Shown: positions 49,500 to 60,973 of the stretch, one piece after another
How positions within the stretch are numbered: the stretch's first letter is position 1
Layout: each line of letters opens with the position of its first letter
DNA from: Zonotrichia leucophrys gambelii
Lineage: Eukaryota; Chordata; Aves; Passeriformes; Passerellidae
Assembly (NCBI RefSeq): GCF_028769735.1
Contig: NC_088171.1
Coordinates: 66,267,216-66,331,215 of the forward strand
Direction of reading: 5' to 3'
DNA length: 64,000 nucleotides
The notes under the pieces: generated by a model
What the model was told of the DNA's origin: nothing
The model's database searches: none
What the model saw: only the letters and a program-made list of their open reading frames with translations
Translations under genes and position numbers: made by a program

Positions 49500-49960
49500 T
49501 TATAGTTTCATAATTATTTAATGCTCGTTAGATATATCTATTTAAGCACGCTTCTTCTGATGCAAGATCTCTTGCTAAGCTAATTTGGAGTGACTCCCTG
49601 CCAAATCAATATCAATCTTCTGGCAAATATTATTAAATATTTGTTTGATACCTATTTACAAGTAGGAAAATAATTTTGCTGCCAAGGGATTGTAAATGTG
49701 TGAAAAAACACTCTGACAGCTTACTTCACTCACTGTCTACAAGCCGGCGTCTGCATGCCAAAGTTGGAAGACTAAGATGAAGAACATAATTAAGGAAACA
49801 TATGAAGGCTAGCACAGGGTTGGAGATTAATTAGCTGCGCGTCAATAATCTCATCAATATCCGATTAACAAATGACACATTGCCCAATGAAACATATTGA
49901 TTCATTCACACTCCACACTGTTAATAAATTGAAGCTGCTTTGCTAAATGAGAAAGCTGAC
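49500..49960. promoter_or_regulatory. Putative conserved developmental enhancer
   Basis: About 460 bases of AT-rich but complex sequence, free of simple or transposon repeats. Motifs include ATTAATTAG at 49826-49834, 'caataatc' and 'catcaatat' words near 49843-49860, CGATTAAC at 49862, TGACA at 49873-49877, an inverted CCAAT-type word near 49884, 'attgattcattc' near 49896, and CTGACAGC near 49713. The mixture of TAATTA, ATTGAT-like and TGACA words matches what HOX/PBX/MEIS-type factors bind. I judge this the strongest enhancer candidate of the window, by inference only. Confidence 0.35.
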
Positions 49961-50898
49961 AAAATAATAGCTTCCTAATACTTCTCCAGTATTGTGATAA
50001 AAATGTAAAATTAGCCCAAAGTATACTTAATTTAGCAGCACTGTCACTACACTTATGAAGCTTGTTAGCACAGTAGTGGGGAAGTTTTTTTTATCATTGA
50101 ATTGTTGGAATGGATGCATTAATATGTGAATGTATGCAAAAGTAGAGATGGAAGTGTTATCTGCTTGTTTGGAATGGAATTCTTAAATAATGTGTTTTGG
50201 CAGAGGTGACATAAACTTTCTGTATAATCTTGGGATTGGAGTTTTAATGGGCATTTTTTGTTAAATACAAAGTATTGGTTTCTAAGCTTAGCCTTCAAAA
50301 AGTCATTGACATTTTTTCTTTCACTCATTTAAGTAGAAGTTGCTATCAGTGTTTTGCTTTGTGAAGACCAGATAAAAATAATTATTTTTGATGAGGAAAT
50401 TTTGAAACCTTGAGGAAAGCAGATGTAAAAGTTGAGCTCTCTTTTCCCTCCTATGCATTGGGACACTCAGTGTGCTCCTACAAAAGAAGGTGTGTGTAAA
50501 AACATGAAAAACATCGGCAGACAAAATGTGCTATTTACTTGTCTTATTAAACTGTCAGAAGTATTCAAAACTATGGAGAAATTCAGGAACAGAAAACATT
50601 GACATTGTTTCTGCTATGAGACCAATACTTCCTCACTGGTTTCATAAGGTATTTGAAAGAATACTGTGATGGGACTATTGCAGTAGCAGCTTGTGTTGGA
50701 TGTATTACATTTCAACAAAGAATTTGTTAGAGGGATGGAAAAACCACTACAGCTATCAGGATCTGAACATGGTTTTATTCTGCACAGCAATAGGAAAAAT
50801 GCCATCTCATAGTTTTGTGGAAGGGGATCTCTTGGTAAGATCTGCGGGGCTTCACTAATTTCTTCTGGTGTGGGATTTTTTTTGTTTTGTTTTTGCCC

Positions 50899-50916
50899 TT
50901 TTTTTTTTTTTTTTTT
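50899..50916. repeat. Poly-T tract (T18)
   Basis: 18 uninterrupted T. On the minus strand this is an A18 directly after a GC-richer segment (51260 down to 50935), the arrangement expected of a poly-A-tailed retrocopy. No source gene is recognised. Confidence 0.9.
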
Positions 50917-51102
50917 GTTCTTTAAATGTAGCATTCTTCCAACCAGGTGAGGAAAGCCTACCAGGTGACCTCCTTCCCCTCCCTCATTTGGCCACCTACA
51001 ATTTCTCTGGCTCCTTTGGTGTGAGCCTGCATTGCTACAACAAACCAGCTGTGTCCCAGCTAATTCCAGCTGTGCTGGTGTTTGCAGCATCTCACCAGCA
51101 CT

Positions 51103-51168
51103 CCTTGCTGTCACCTGCCAAGCCCCCTGATGCTGCCACCTGCCAGCCCCCTTGCTGGTGGGTGCCCC
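51103..51168. repeat. 24-bp imperfect tandem repeat
   Basis: Units at 51103-51126 and 51127-51150 share 'gctg..cacctgcca.gcccc'. A partial third unit runs to 51168. Cytosine-rich on the plus strand. Confidence 0.7.
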
Positions 51169-54100
51169 TTCCCACTGGCAATAAGAACCAGTGGGTATGT
51201 GGATGCAGTGTCTGCTTGGTGTCAAGGGCACCCAAATTTCCCAGGGGCAGCAAAAAGCACAAAACAAAATATTGCTTTAGACTTTCAAGTAATCTAGACC
51301 ACTTTCTAGGAAATTTGGAAGGTTTGAAATCCAGAGGCCCAACCATTTGCTTTGCTTTTAAGAATTACAGTGCTCCTGTTAGGACTTTTTGGAGTCATTG
51401 CTATGCATTCAAAAAACCTTAACTGTTAGACCTCACAAAAAAATTTATTATTGTGATTAGAAAGTAGAGATCAAAAAGGCTCATTTCAGTACTTGAGGAT
51501 TGTTCCCCCACAGTGTTAAGTGTTATTTTCAACAAAATTTTCAACAAACTGGCTAATGTTTGGTCCATCTGTAGCTTAACTAACTGTCATTAACTTTTTA
51601 GGGCTCCATGATATGCATTGGAACAACCAATGATTTTATTACCAATCTTAATATTTAGAGTTCCCTGTGGAGTCATGTATGGTTCTTAATGATACCATTA
51701 TTTACAGGATTAAAATCTCCTGGAAAATTCCATTCCTTCTGATTGCACTGAGATTAACACATGCTTGCAGTCCAGCTTGGGATAAAAAAAGGACTTTACA
51801 TGAGGTGTAACACTTTATTCATTTAAAGAAACCACAATTATGTCTAAAATGTCAACAATCAGATATGCAGTGTACCAACACCTACTCTAGATCAATTAAG
51901 GGTAGCCTGCTACTGCAAACTGTTATTATTTAATTTGATTCTGTGTTGTGTTAGAAACAGTCCTTGTAATGAGTAATTATTTGAACACAGAAGTACATGG
52001 GTACTCCTGCCAAATCTGTAGCATTGGTCCTAGAATTTATAATCATGAAGTCATGAAGGATTCCCTTGTAACCGGTCTTGTGAGAGTGTGAGGTGGTACT
52101 ATTTAGAGCTTTATCTGAAATGCATACCTGAACAGAAGTTTACTAACAGGAGAAAAGTAGAAAAAATAATATCTTATTGGGTCTCTGGCTATGTTTACAG
52201 CCTGTGGCAGTCACTGGGTAAGAATTTTATTTCACAAAAATTGTTTCATGTTAGGAGATTTTTGACACCAGTTGGTCTGATACCAGCTGCACTTATGTTT
52301 CTCGTATACCCACTCTTTTAAAACTCAACCAGAAAATACCCTATTTTCACAGGTATGCTCAATTTTCTGAAGGATTAATGTATTAAAAATTAGTGAGCTG
52401 AGGTTTGTCTTGACACCTTCAGGCTGAAGGAGCACTTAGAGAAGTCTCTGGTGCCATGCAGCCCCTTGGCATGTGATTTGTTAATCTATGTGACTCTCTT
52501 ACCTCACTTAAGAGAAGTCAGTGGTGACCATCTGCAGCTTATGGAGTTTCAGATCCTTCTGCTGTGATCTGTGGATGCTTTGCATGCTTTGTCCTCATAT
52601 AAATCACATTAACATCTCTCTCCATCATGCAGATGAGGAGTACCCAGGAGCAGGAACTTCTCTGAGGGGCACATGTTCACCAGATATCAGGAATGGACTC
52701 TGGAGCAGTTCAGTCAATAGCATGGCTCCTGACTATCGTGGCAATATTTCAAAAGCAGTTAATAAGGGTGAGGATACACGTCTGCCTCCAGGGAACAATC
52801 CTCAGAAACCAGCAGGAGGAAAATTGGAAGTGTCAAAAAAGGAGGGAAAAAATTAAAAATAAAAAATCCATTGCTATTAGACCTACAGCATGCTAAGACC
52901 TGAAGAAAAACAAAATGAAGCTTGTGAACTTCAGCTGGTGATTGGAGCTTTCTGTCATTTACCTGAGAGCCTCTCAATGAAGCTTTGTCTTGTTACCAAA
53001 GTGGGGATCTAGTGGATGTTTTCTTGTCCAATTCCTCTTTCTTTTTTTCACCTGCTCTAGTTACAGCGCATTTGAATATCTTTATAGTCTTTCTGGAACA
53101 CAACCACGGTTCTAGAAATCATCTTAAATGTCTTGTTTAGGTAGCCAACTTGGAGGAATGTGCTCTCTCCCCTCCTTTGATCTGAGCCTGTACAGACCAT
53201 CCAACTCCTTCTACTTGTTTCATCTTCACTTTGAAAAGGACTAAAGTGAACATTCAAGAAAATCAAATTATCCCCACAATAGGCACTGCTCCTTGGTTTC
53301 TCATCGTGCAGAAGTGCTAATAGCAACTGGCATCTCCAAAATCTTTCCTCAATGTGTATTTCTAATCTTAGAGACTCCCTGAGCAAGTGGTAATATGTGT
53401 GTGTTCAAAGGCTTTGCTGGGCTTCTCTTCCAGGATTTTGCCCGTTTTTAAGCCTGTGTAAATTTGTGCTAGCCATAATATCTTGTGACATGAGTACTTA
53501 ACCATGCCATGTGCAGGCAGTGCTCCTCTATTTCAGATCTACTACCTGATTATTTCATTGGGTGACCAGTAGTTCTTGCATTACAACAAACTGTGAGCAA
53601 TGCTGTTTTTTCCAAACCTTGTGCTGTTTTATAGATCTGTCAGATGCCCCCCTCAGATCTGTTTTGCAGTCAAAGAATTCCAGACTATCTAATTGTTTCT
53701 TAGACAGAAACCATTCAACATCTTTGATCTTCTTGCTTTCCCTCTTATGTGCTTTTTCTAGTTTTATTGTACCTGCATCTGTGCTCATGCTTGCTATTCT
53801 AGCTGTGCATCAAAGGTTGATTTGACATGGCAGAATGAGACAGTGGCTGCTGTCTCTGTAGTAATTGGCAATAAGTTATCAGACTGCCTAACCACAACCT
53901 GTGCTGTACAGTCTGTGGCACAGTGTTTCACCTGTGCTGCATCCAGACTTTAGTTCTGTAATTCATCTAGACAAAGAATTGTTTGCATTTCTGCTTACAT
54001 TTATAACTGTATTTTGGTGTTTCCTGCTACCATCTTACCCTTTCCCCTGGGTCTGTTATTTTTTCTTGGAATTGGAATGTCCTGATATATTCTGTTTCAT

Positions 54101-54844
54101 GTTTTGAAACCTTAGCCCAGTTGTTCAGACTGTAGATTTGGCAGTAATTGGTAATGTGGACAAAAGACTAATACAAAAAGAAGTCCTAAGCTGCTGTTTC
54201 TTTGGGAAAAGATTTTTTAGAAAAATGAGATAACAAATGATTTTTTGGTTCTATTGTAGGGGACATCAGGATGCTGGATGTGTGACATTTCTACTCCTTT
54301 TGAGTGCCCCTTTCAGGCATTTCAGACAACACCCTGGCTCCTTCATGTTAATATCCACAGCTTCATCTGTGCTGTCTGCACAGGTAATGTCTTCCTTTGG
54401 GCCTGTTAAAGCCCCAGCTTTTAGACTTCATGCCTTGGTTGCGCTGATCCCAGCTGTCCTGAGCTCATCCTTCAGCCTGCCTCTCATCTTAAATATCTGT
54501 TAGTTCTCAAGTCAATGAGGAGGAGTAGGTCCCTTGTATGCCACATTCCAACTTGAATGACAGATGGGAGGAGGATGTGTGGTGGTTGCTGTGCCCCAAC
54601 AGAGTTTTCTCTAGGGAAAGGTTTTTAGTATATCTCTAACACTCCCTGTGCCAGGTGTGGGGATATCCCTTGCCTTCCATCAGGGAGTAGCACGAAGGTG
54701 GTGGTGTGTTGTGTGGGGCTCCAAGCTGAGGAGGAAAGGCTGAATATGCTGTGATGGTGCCAGCAAATCCTGTGACTTGGTTACTGAGGGGGTGGTGTTC
54801 CTTTTCTTTTAATTTTTTGGCAGATGGAGACCAGGCTGAAGTAT

Positions 54845-55075
54845 AATCATAGAGTGATAGAAAGGATGGGATTTGAAGGGACCTTAAAGGTCATCTAGTT
54901 TCAGCCCCCTGCGATGGTCCGGGACACCTTGCACTAGACCAGGTGATTGAAAGCCTCATCCAACCTGGCTTTGAACACTTGCAGGGGTAGGGCATCCACA
55001 GGGCAACCTGCTCCAGCATCTCACCACACTCACAGTGAAGAATTTCTTCCTAATACCTAACCTAAATATAATTTC
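54845..55075 (-). mobile_element. CR1 LINE 3' end, antisense
   Basis: Left edge 'aatcatagagtgatagaa' is the reverse complement of a CR1 3' terminus. It continues through 'gaagggaccttaaaggtca', 'gggacaccttgcactaga', 'tccaacctggctttgaaca' and 'gaagaatttcttcctaata'. It is about 230 bases and 5'-truncated near 55075. It closely parallels the copy at 36101-36465 but is more diverged at the left tip. Confidence 0.95.
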
Positions 55076-55948
55076 TCATGGCATGAAAAGTGACTGGTGT
55101 TAAAAGCCATTGTTTGGTTCACTGATGCTGGGCAGTAAGAGATGGGGATGGATGAGCCAATCCTTTGTAGAGAGTTCCAGGTGCTGAGGGCTCTTTGCTG
55201 CACATCAGGTACTGTGCTTGTCGCTGTTCTCCATCTTCAATATAGGGTCTGCGAGCTTTCCCTATGCCCTTCTACTCTTCTTCTTTTATCTCACTTATAA
55301 ATGTTTTGTGAAATGAATGTCTCTTTCAGAGTATTGTGCACAAAATTTCCTGATACAGGCACTAATACATGTGGTGTCACTGGGCACACTTGTTATATAT
55401 ATACACAGTATCACTGGAATTGACCTAAAGCTCATAGGATAAGCAGCAGAGATGCAGGGTTTCCTTCATGTAACTCTGGCTTTTGTGCCAGCCTTTCATT
55501 GGTTGGTGGTAACTCACTGAAATGGTAATTCTTAGAATTAGACATTCAAAACAAAAGGCTCCTTTTAAAATAACCAAATCCAGCAATCACAAAGAATGTT
55601 GCATTTGAAAAACGTCTTGTTTCCTTGAATCACATTTTCCTGCTAGTCCTCAGCCCTTTATTGATGACAGATAGAAAAGGCTGTTGCTTGTGTTAGTTGT
55701 AAACTTCCCTTTGTCAGAGCCCTTTCCACCATCTGTCATTGCATAACTGTATGTTCCCAGGTTTGTAGCTCTAATGTGTTTTTGCTGTTTTGTGTACAGT
55801 ACGTTACAAGTTATAAAAGCTTGAGTAAATAATTCATGTAAAAACCTTTGTAAATATTGTCAAACTGCGGAATAAATGATTTACTAAGAGGTCTCTTGGC
55901 TCAGCCTAGCAGCTTTATTACTGTAACTTGTTTTGTAAACAGCCTCCT

Positions 55949-55961
55949 CCCCCCCCCCCCC
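55949..55961. repeat. Poly-C tract (C13)
   Basis: Thirteen consecutive cytosines following 'cctcct'. Likely length-variable and prone to sequencing error. Confidence 0.9.
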
Positions 55962-58408
55962 TTATTTTTTCCATCAAGTGTCTTTGTGTAAATTCTATTG
56001 CTAAGCACTACTTAGATACATTTCAATCACCATAAATAATGCAATGTCAGTGCTTTAACCACCTGGAGACTCCATTCAGAAGTCAACCAAAGGTGCAGTT
56101 TGTGTGAGACCCTTAAGGGTATATATTTTCAATGCGTGTAGAACAGTGTACTTCCCACTGTTTTCATAGCTGATTGCATTTGCTGGAGATGGCTCCATCT
56201 CAGCTGGAAGGTGGTTTCCTGACAGACCTCGGGTTTCCAGAGAGCTGGAACCTGTGCTCCATTTCATGTCCTGTGAATAATCTGCAAATTGTGTTGTGTA
56301 AAATAGATCAGGACCTAGGGTTATGAGAGGTAGTCCTGAAAAACATCAGAGTTTTTTCTAGCTTTTTAATAAAGCGTTGTCTGAATGGTCAGAGGGAACG
56401 AAATCAGAAACATTTGTTGTAAATGAATAATATGCCTTTGCTTTGATGTATTCATGAGCCCCTTGTTAGCCTTCTGAAAACACAACTGAAAATGAAATGT
56501 TTCTTCAATAATACTGGAATGGGAAAATGTGTTACATCTGAGCCCTTATGGGCAGGCATAATTGTGTGGCTACATGTGCTTGTTCTGAATTTGTCCTGTG
56601 AAATAGAAGCACACTTGACAGATGTCAAACCCTTGGTGAACAACTTCAGGGATCAGGATACTGGGAGCTGTGGACAGTCCATGTCATCATATTGACTCAG
56701 AATTTGAGCTTAGGCTTGAGCCACTGTGTGTATGGATATCCATGTTGGCTGCATGCTGTTTTTCCTGCTGACTCCTGGATGGAGCATGCAGTCGTATTTT
56801 CCTGACAGGAAGAGACAGGCATTGATGGAGAGGGCACATCACAGTGGAGTGGTGTCACTGCAGGTAGGACAAACACGGGCTGTCATGGGTGCCCTGGCTC
56901 TGCAGACTCAAACTGATGAGAGCACAGCTGTTGGATGAGATGGACATGGCCAATCTTGCCTTCTGCTTGAGGGAGACATGAGCTGAAATTGTGCTGCCCA
57001 GGCACGTGATGCCACAGCTGCAGAGTAAGGTTTGCAAGCATAAGGATGGTGGGCAGCTGTGTTTTAAAGTGATCCGGAGTGCCCAGGGAGTCTCCAGCCG
57101 TTTTGATGGCAGCCTTGGTGAGCATCTTCCCTTGTCATGACAACTCATCTCATCAACACTCACCCCACTTCACTTAGCTCTCAAGTTCCATGAAAATGGA
57201 GTCTTCGCTAAAAAGCCTGGAGATCACCTGTTTGTGTCTCTTGATCATTTTTCTGTGCAGTAGTGCAATCCGGCCTAAAACACCCCAGTAATTGTTCAAA
57301 CAGGTTCAATAACATGTCTTCAAACTCTCCTCTTATGAAAATGATGTTTTCAAAGTTAAGTGCTTTGAAGTGCCTTTGTGCCTTGCTGATCTGAGCAGCT
57401 TTTTATGGTCACTTACAAACATTTCTGACTCTGAGAATGGTGGAAATCATTCATTAGCTTTGTATTATTATGTCTGATAATAAAGCTATCTAGAAGTGGT
57501 GGAGGACTGCTTTGTGATTGTAGAGATGGAATTTTTCACCTGTTTTAGGAGTTGCTCATCTTCTAATGACTTATCTGGGTTCAGGCTCCAAGAAAGAGAG
57601 GAACTAAACTTTCACTGTCTTGAGAACTAAGGTTGGACATCAGGAAAGAAACCTTTTGGAGAACGCGGCAATAGATTTTGTGTATTTCTGTATGTCTGGT
57701 GCAATGAGGAAAAAACCTCTTCCCTCTGGCTTTTTAACCCCTATACAAAGAGAGCTGTAGTGTCCCAGGGATGAATGCAACTGAGTGCATGAGAAAGAAG
57801 CAGCTGATGATGGCAACCTTTGATGATGCTCAGCTGATGAAAGAAAAAATAATGGTGCATCCTCTACAAGTTATTGCTGGTAGTTTCCATAAAAGTTAAG
57901 TAAATGAAGTCTGAGTCTCAATTAAACAACATCTTGTCTGTCTTGTGTGCCCAGGACAATACATTGTTTGCTGTGAATAGACCACCCGAGGGCTGGTCAT
58001 GTGTTTTGCTAAAAATCTTAGCTTTGTCAAACAAAGCAAAAGGCGTAATTATAGCTTTTTTATATTAAAGAACCCACCCTATTTTAATTATTTTTGTGCA
58101 TTTCCAATTAGAAGTGTGTTAAACTGTTGCCATTAGAAACTTTAAAAGCATGAAAACAGCAAAAGGCCAGAGACAAGACTTAGAAACGAAAGAATCCTAA
58201 AAGTCATCCAGTCAGATGTGGCCACAGAATACAAAAATGCTCTCAACAGTGTAAAGAGTTGTGGTATGCAATACATGATGCTTAACCATGTGCATTATTG
58301 GTGTTATGAGATCTAAATTCTGAAGTCTAGATAGCATAGTGTTTTAATACCTGTGAAATATCAAATGGATGCAGACTGAGAAGGGAGTCTCTTTGAAAGA
58401 TCACTTTG

Positions 58409-58454
58409 TAACCTCAATAAGTCCAAGTGAATAACCTCAATAAGTCCAAGTATA
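58409..58454. repeat. 23-bp tandem duplication
   Basis: 'taacctcaataagtccaagt' occurs at 58409 and again at 58432, a period of 23 bases. The shared 20-base core is identical, so the duplication looks recent. Confidence 0.95.
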
Positions 58455-60687
58455 AAATCCCTTGAGATTTTTTTTCACAGTGTACATGCACAGGTATCAA
58501 TTTTTGTATTCATACACAAAATTATTGAATTAGAGATTTTGCTTGGGATGCTCTGTTTGAAACTTCTGTTTATATTTCATTGATTAGTGAGCTACTTTAA
58601 AGCCTGGTCCTCTTCTTGTGGTGCTTTTCTTGTTAAACTTTTGTGGGAGTTACAGGTCAGCCCTTGGAGACTGATCTCTGTCCTGCAGTGCACTGTGGTA
58701 GTCTCACTTTCAGTGGAGCCTACCCTTACTGTGGGGCAGCTCTGCATGCTCTCACCTGACACTGCTGCACCCTGTGGTCACCTTCTGCTGCTGAACATCT
58801 CTGGAGAAGGAATGTTTTAAGTTATGCCTTGGTTTCCTGGGTCTTCCCAGTACTCCCTTGGCTGATGGACCTGCCCAAACTACCTCTGCTTTTCTCTGTT
58901 GCGTTGCTGGGCCTCTCTGTAAGTCCCTGATGGAAAGGGACTTACAGGCACCTGTGCAACTCTGACAACAGGAAATACAACCCTGCTTATTCCAGTGACT
59001 TAGGCACCCTGATACTTGATTGGGATGCTTTTTATATCTCCTTGCTGTGAAATAGAAATTAATCCTGTATCAACTAGGAGAGACAGATCTTTCTGTGCCT
59101 CTGCTTCTGTTGTGGTTGTTTAAACACAAATCTATTGTTCTGCTGCAGCACAACTATAACTGGTGTTCCCACGAGGAGGAAAATTCAAAGAAAGCTCCAT
59201 TAATTTGGATGAAAAGATAATTTCTGTCCCTACTAATTGTGCAGACTGAGGCATTGCATCATTTGGATGCAGTTCTTACTTCTCAGGGGTTAAATATGCA
59301 AGTTAGTCTTGTAATACTGTCTTGTTTTGGACTTTCCTTGTATTTCTTCTCAAACTGCCTTGTTTTTATATTATTGTAGCATCAAAAGTCTCAGGCAGGG
59401 CCCAGCAACCAAGCATGAGAAGGGCAGCATGCAGAGCAGCAAGTACTTTCTAATTCCAAGCATATACAATCCAAGTGCTAGAAAGAGGTGATAGATAAAT
59501 AAGAACAAGAAAACACAGGGGAAAAAATCCAAACAATGGGTATGGTACATCAGTAACCCACTCTGGGGACTAGATCTTTAGCATGCATTACAGCAATGCA
59601 AGTTTTAGTCATATACTATTGTATTTATTGCTTTTAAAAATTTATTATTGCTTTTCTGGGTTATTCCTAAAGTGCTTGGCCATTTCAATTTTCATCTTTA
59701 GGATGATGGACTATCTCTTTTTTTCTCTGATCAGTGAAAAAGGACATGAAAGCCTAGGGAAATATGGGACTAATCGAAGTCTGTATTTAATTTTCCAAAT
59801 ATCTATCTGGATTGAATAGGACCCTTAAGTTTTGAGCAGATGACTTTATCAGAGAAGAATTGAACTTAGCTGATTGCAGCAGAGTTTCTTGCACAGTTAA
59901 AATCCTCAGGGCAAGGCCTGTTTCCGCAAACACCTTCATCTCCTCCCCGACATTGGGGAGCAGGGTTGCAGTGACACAGAGCAGTGACCTTCAGCTGCAG
60001 ACTTAGAAAAAGTCATTGAGTATAAAGACCATCTAGAGCAACTACAGTGAGTGCAGTATCAGCTGGTGCTGGCAGTATTCTGTGGCAGAAAGCCAAAGTT
60101 GCTTCCCTGGCACATATTCCCCCATCTGGGCAGTCAGAAGGGAAGAGCTAGTGGGGACTGGACATCCTTTGCTGTGCCTATAGGGTGCTACAGGACAGCA
60201 TGTTACAATGGGGCTGTGTTTTAGCAACTAGGCTGTCAAACACCATAAAATAAAACAAGGGCTGTATATAGTAGCTGATGTTCTGCAACCCCAGTGACTC
60301 ACTGTGTCTCTCCTAAGGAGAGAAAGTCACTGGAGCCACCTTCTGTGGCTGCCTGAAAGGCACACTTTTGCAGGCCCCACCTGGTGCTTCTCACTTAGCC
60401 CTTGATAAAAATCTCCCCTCTTGCTCCTCTCTCTGCTAACCATGTGCCAAGAAACAACCTTCTCTCACTGCTGGTTCCATGTGCCAGGTGGATGGACATT
60501 GCAGGAGGTTTTACATCAAGCTGCTTATCAGCTACTTCTGCTTCATGACGCAAGTATCTTCTCACTGTCAAACCCTCTGGCAGAAATTACCTTTGATTAG
60601 TTCATTCTCTGTAGGTTATCCAGATGTGCTTTTTGATAGCAGTGCTATCACATTTATTTCCTAAGCAGCAGTAATTATTATTGAAGG

Positions 60688-60701
60688 AAAAAAAAAAAAA
60701 A
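60688..60701. repeat. Poly-A tract (A14)
   Basis: Fourteen consecutive A at the end of an ordinary AT-rich stretch, about 80 bases before the candidate exon. No retroelement body is recognised upstream. Confidence 0.9.
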
Positions 60702-60778
60702 TGTAGACCCCATATTTAGACCCAGTTACCCACTCTTTCAGGCATAGAATGGTGGCTGAGCCCTGTTTTCTTTACCAG

Positions 60779-60973
60779 GTTGTTTGTCTGAGTTCTGGAG
60801 AAGAGCATCCCATGGAGGAGCTGGAGAGGCTTCTGTTGCTGGCTGATTTGCTCTGGCACCTGATGTGCGTGCCAGCAGCCATCTCGTCAGGGGGACGTGG
60901 ACGTCACTGTCACCATAGAGACAGCAAGGAGGATTTGGTTTCAAAAGGTGAAGAGAAGCTGGGAAGTAGGAAG
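60779..60973 (+). other. Candidate internal exon of an unrecognised gene
   Basis: An acceptor-like pyrimidine tract 'ctgttttctttaccag' ends at 60778, and the donor-like 'aag|gtaagc' follows 60973. The intervening 195 bases are an exact multiple of three and open in one plus-strand frame, which extends from 60749 to 61012. The frame encodes an acidic, leucine-rich segment (EELERLLLLADLLWHL) and then a charged, lysine/glutamate-rich tail ending LGSRK. I do not recognise the family. No matching neighbouring exon was found, and the opposite strand is also open for 139 codons, which weakens the case. It could be a lncRNA exon or chance. Confidence 0.22.

Larger units (their letters stand above)
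49961..54844. other. Non-coding stretch with a GC-rich, oligo-T-linked patch
   Basis: No supported gene. 50899-51260 combines an 18-base T run with GC-richer sequence carrying small repeats. Frames of 184 (+) and 217 (-) codons cover the same bases and share no recognisable domain. 52.5-53.4 kb holds further short frames without known similarity. 53.5-54.1 kb is T-rich on the plus strand and recalls the degraded sequence near 7.5 kb, but no match can be demonstrated. Confidence 0.5.
55076..60778. other. Non-coding stretch, no gene recognised
   Basis: No recognisable gene. Contains a C13 tract at 55949-55961, overlapping minus-strand frames of 80-102 codons at 56.86-57.16 kb with no recognised family, a 23-bp duplication at 58409-58454, and an A14 run at 60688-60701. 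Confidence 0.5.

Noticed and set aside
50614..51267. 217-codon minus-strand frame
   Set aside because: It reads through an A18 homopolymer (giving a poly-lysine run) and small tandem repeats, and the plus strand is open for 184 codons at the same place. It has no domain, so I do not call a gene.
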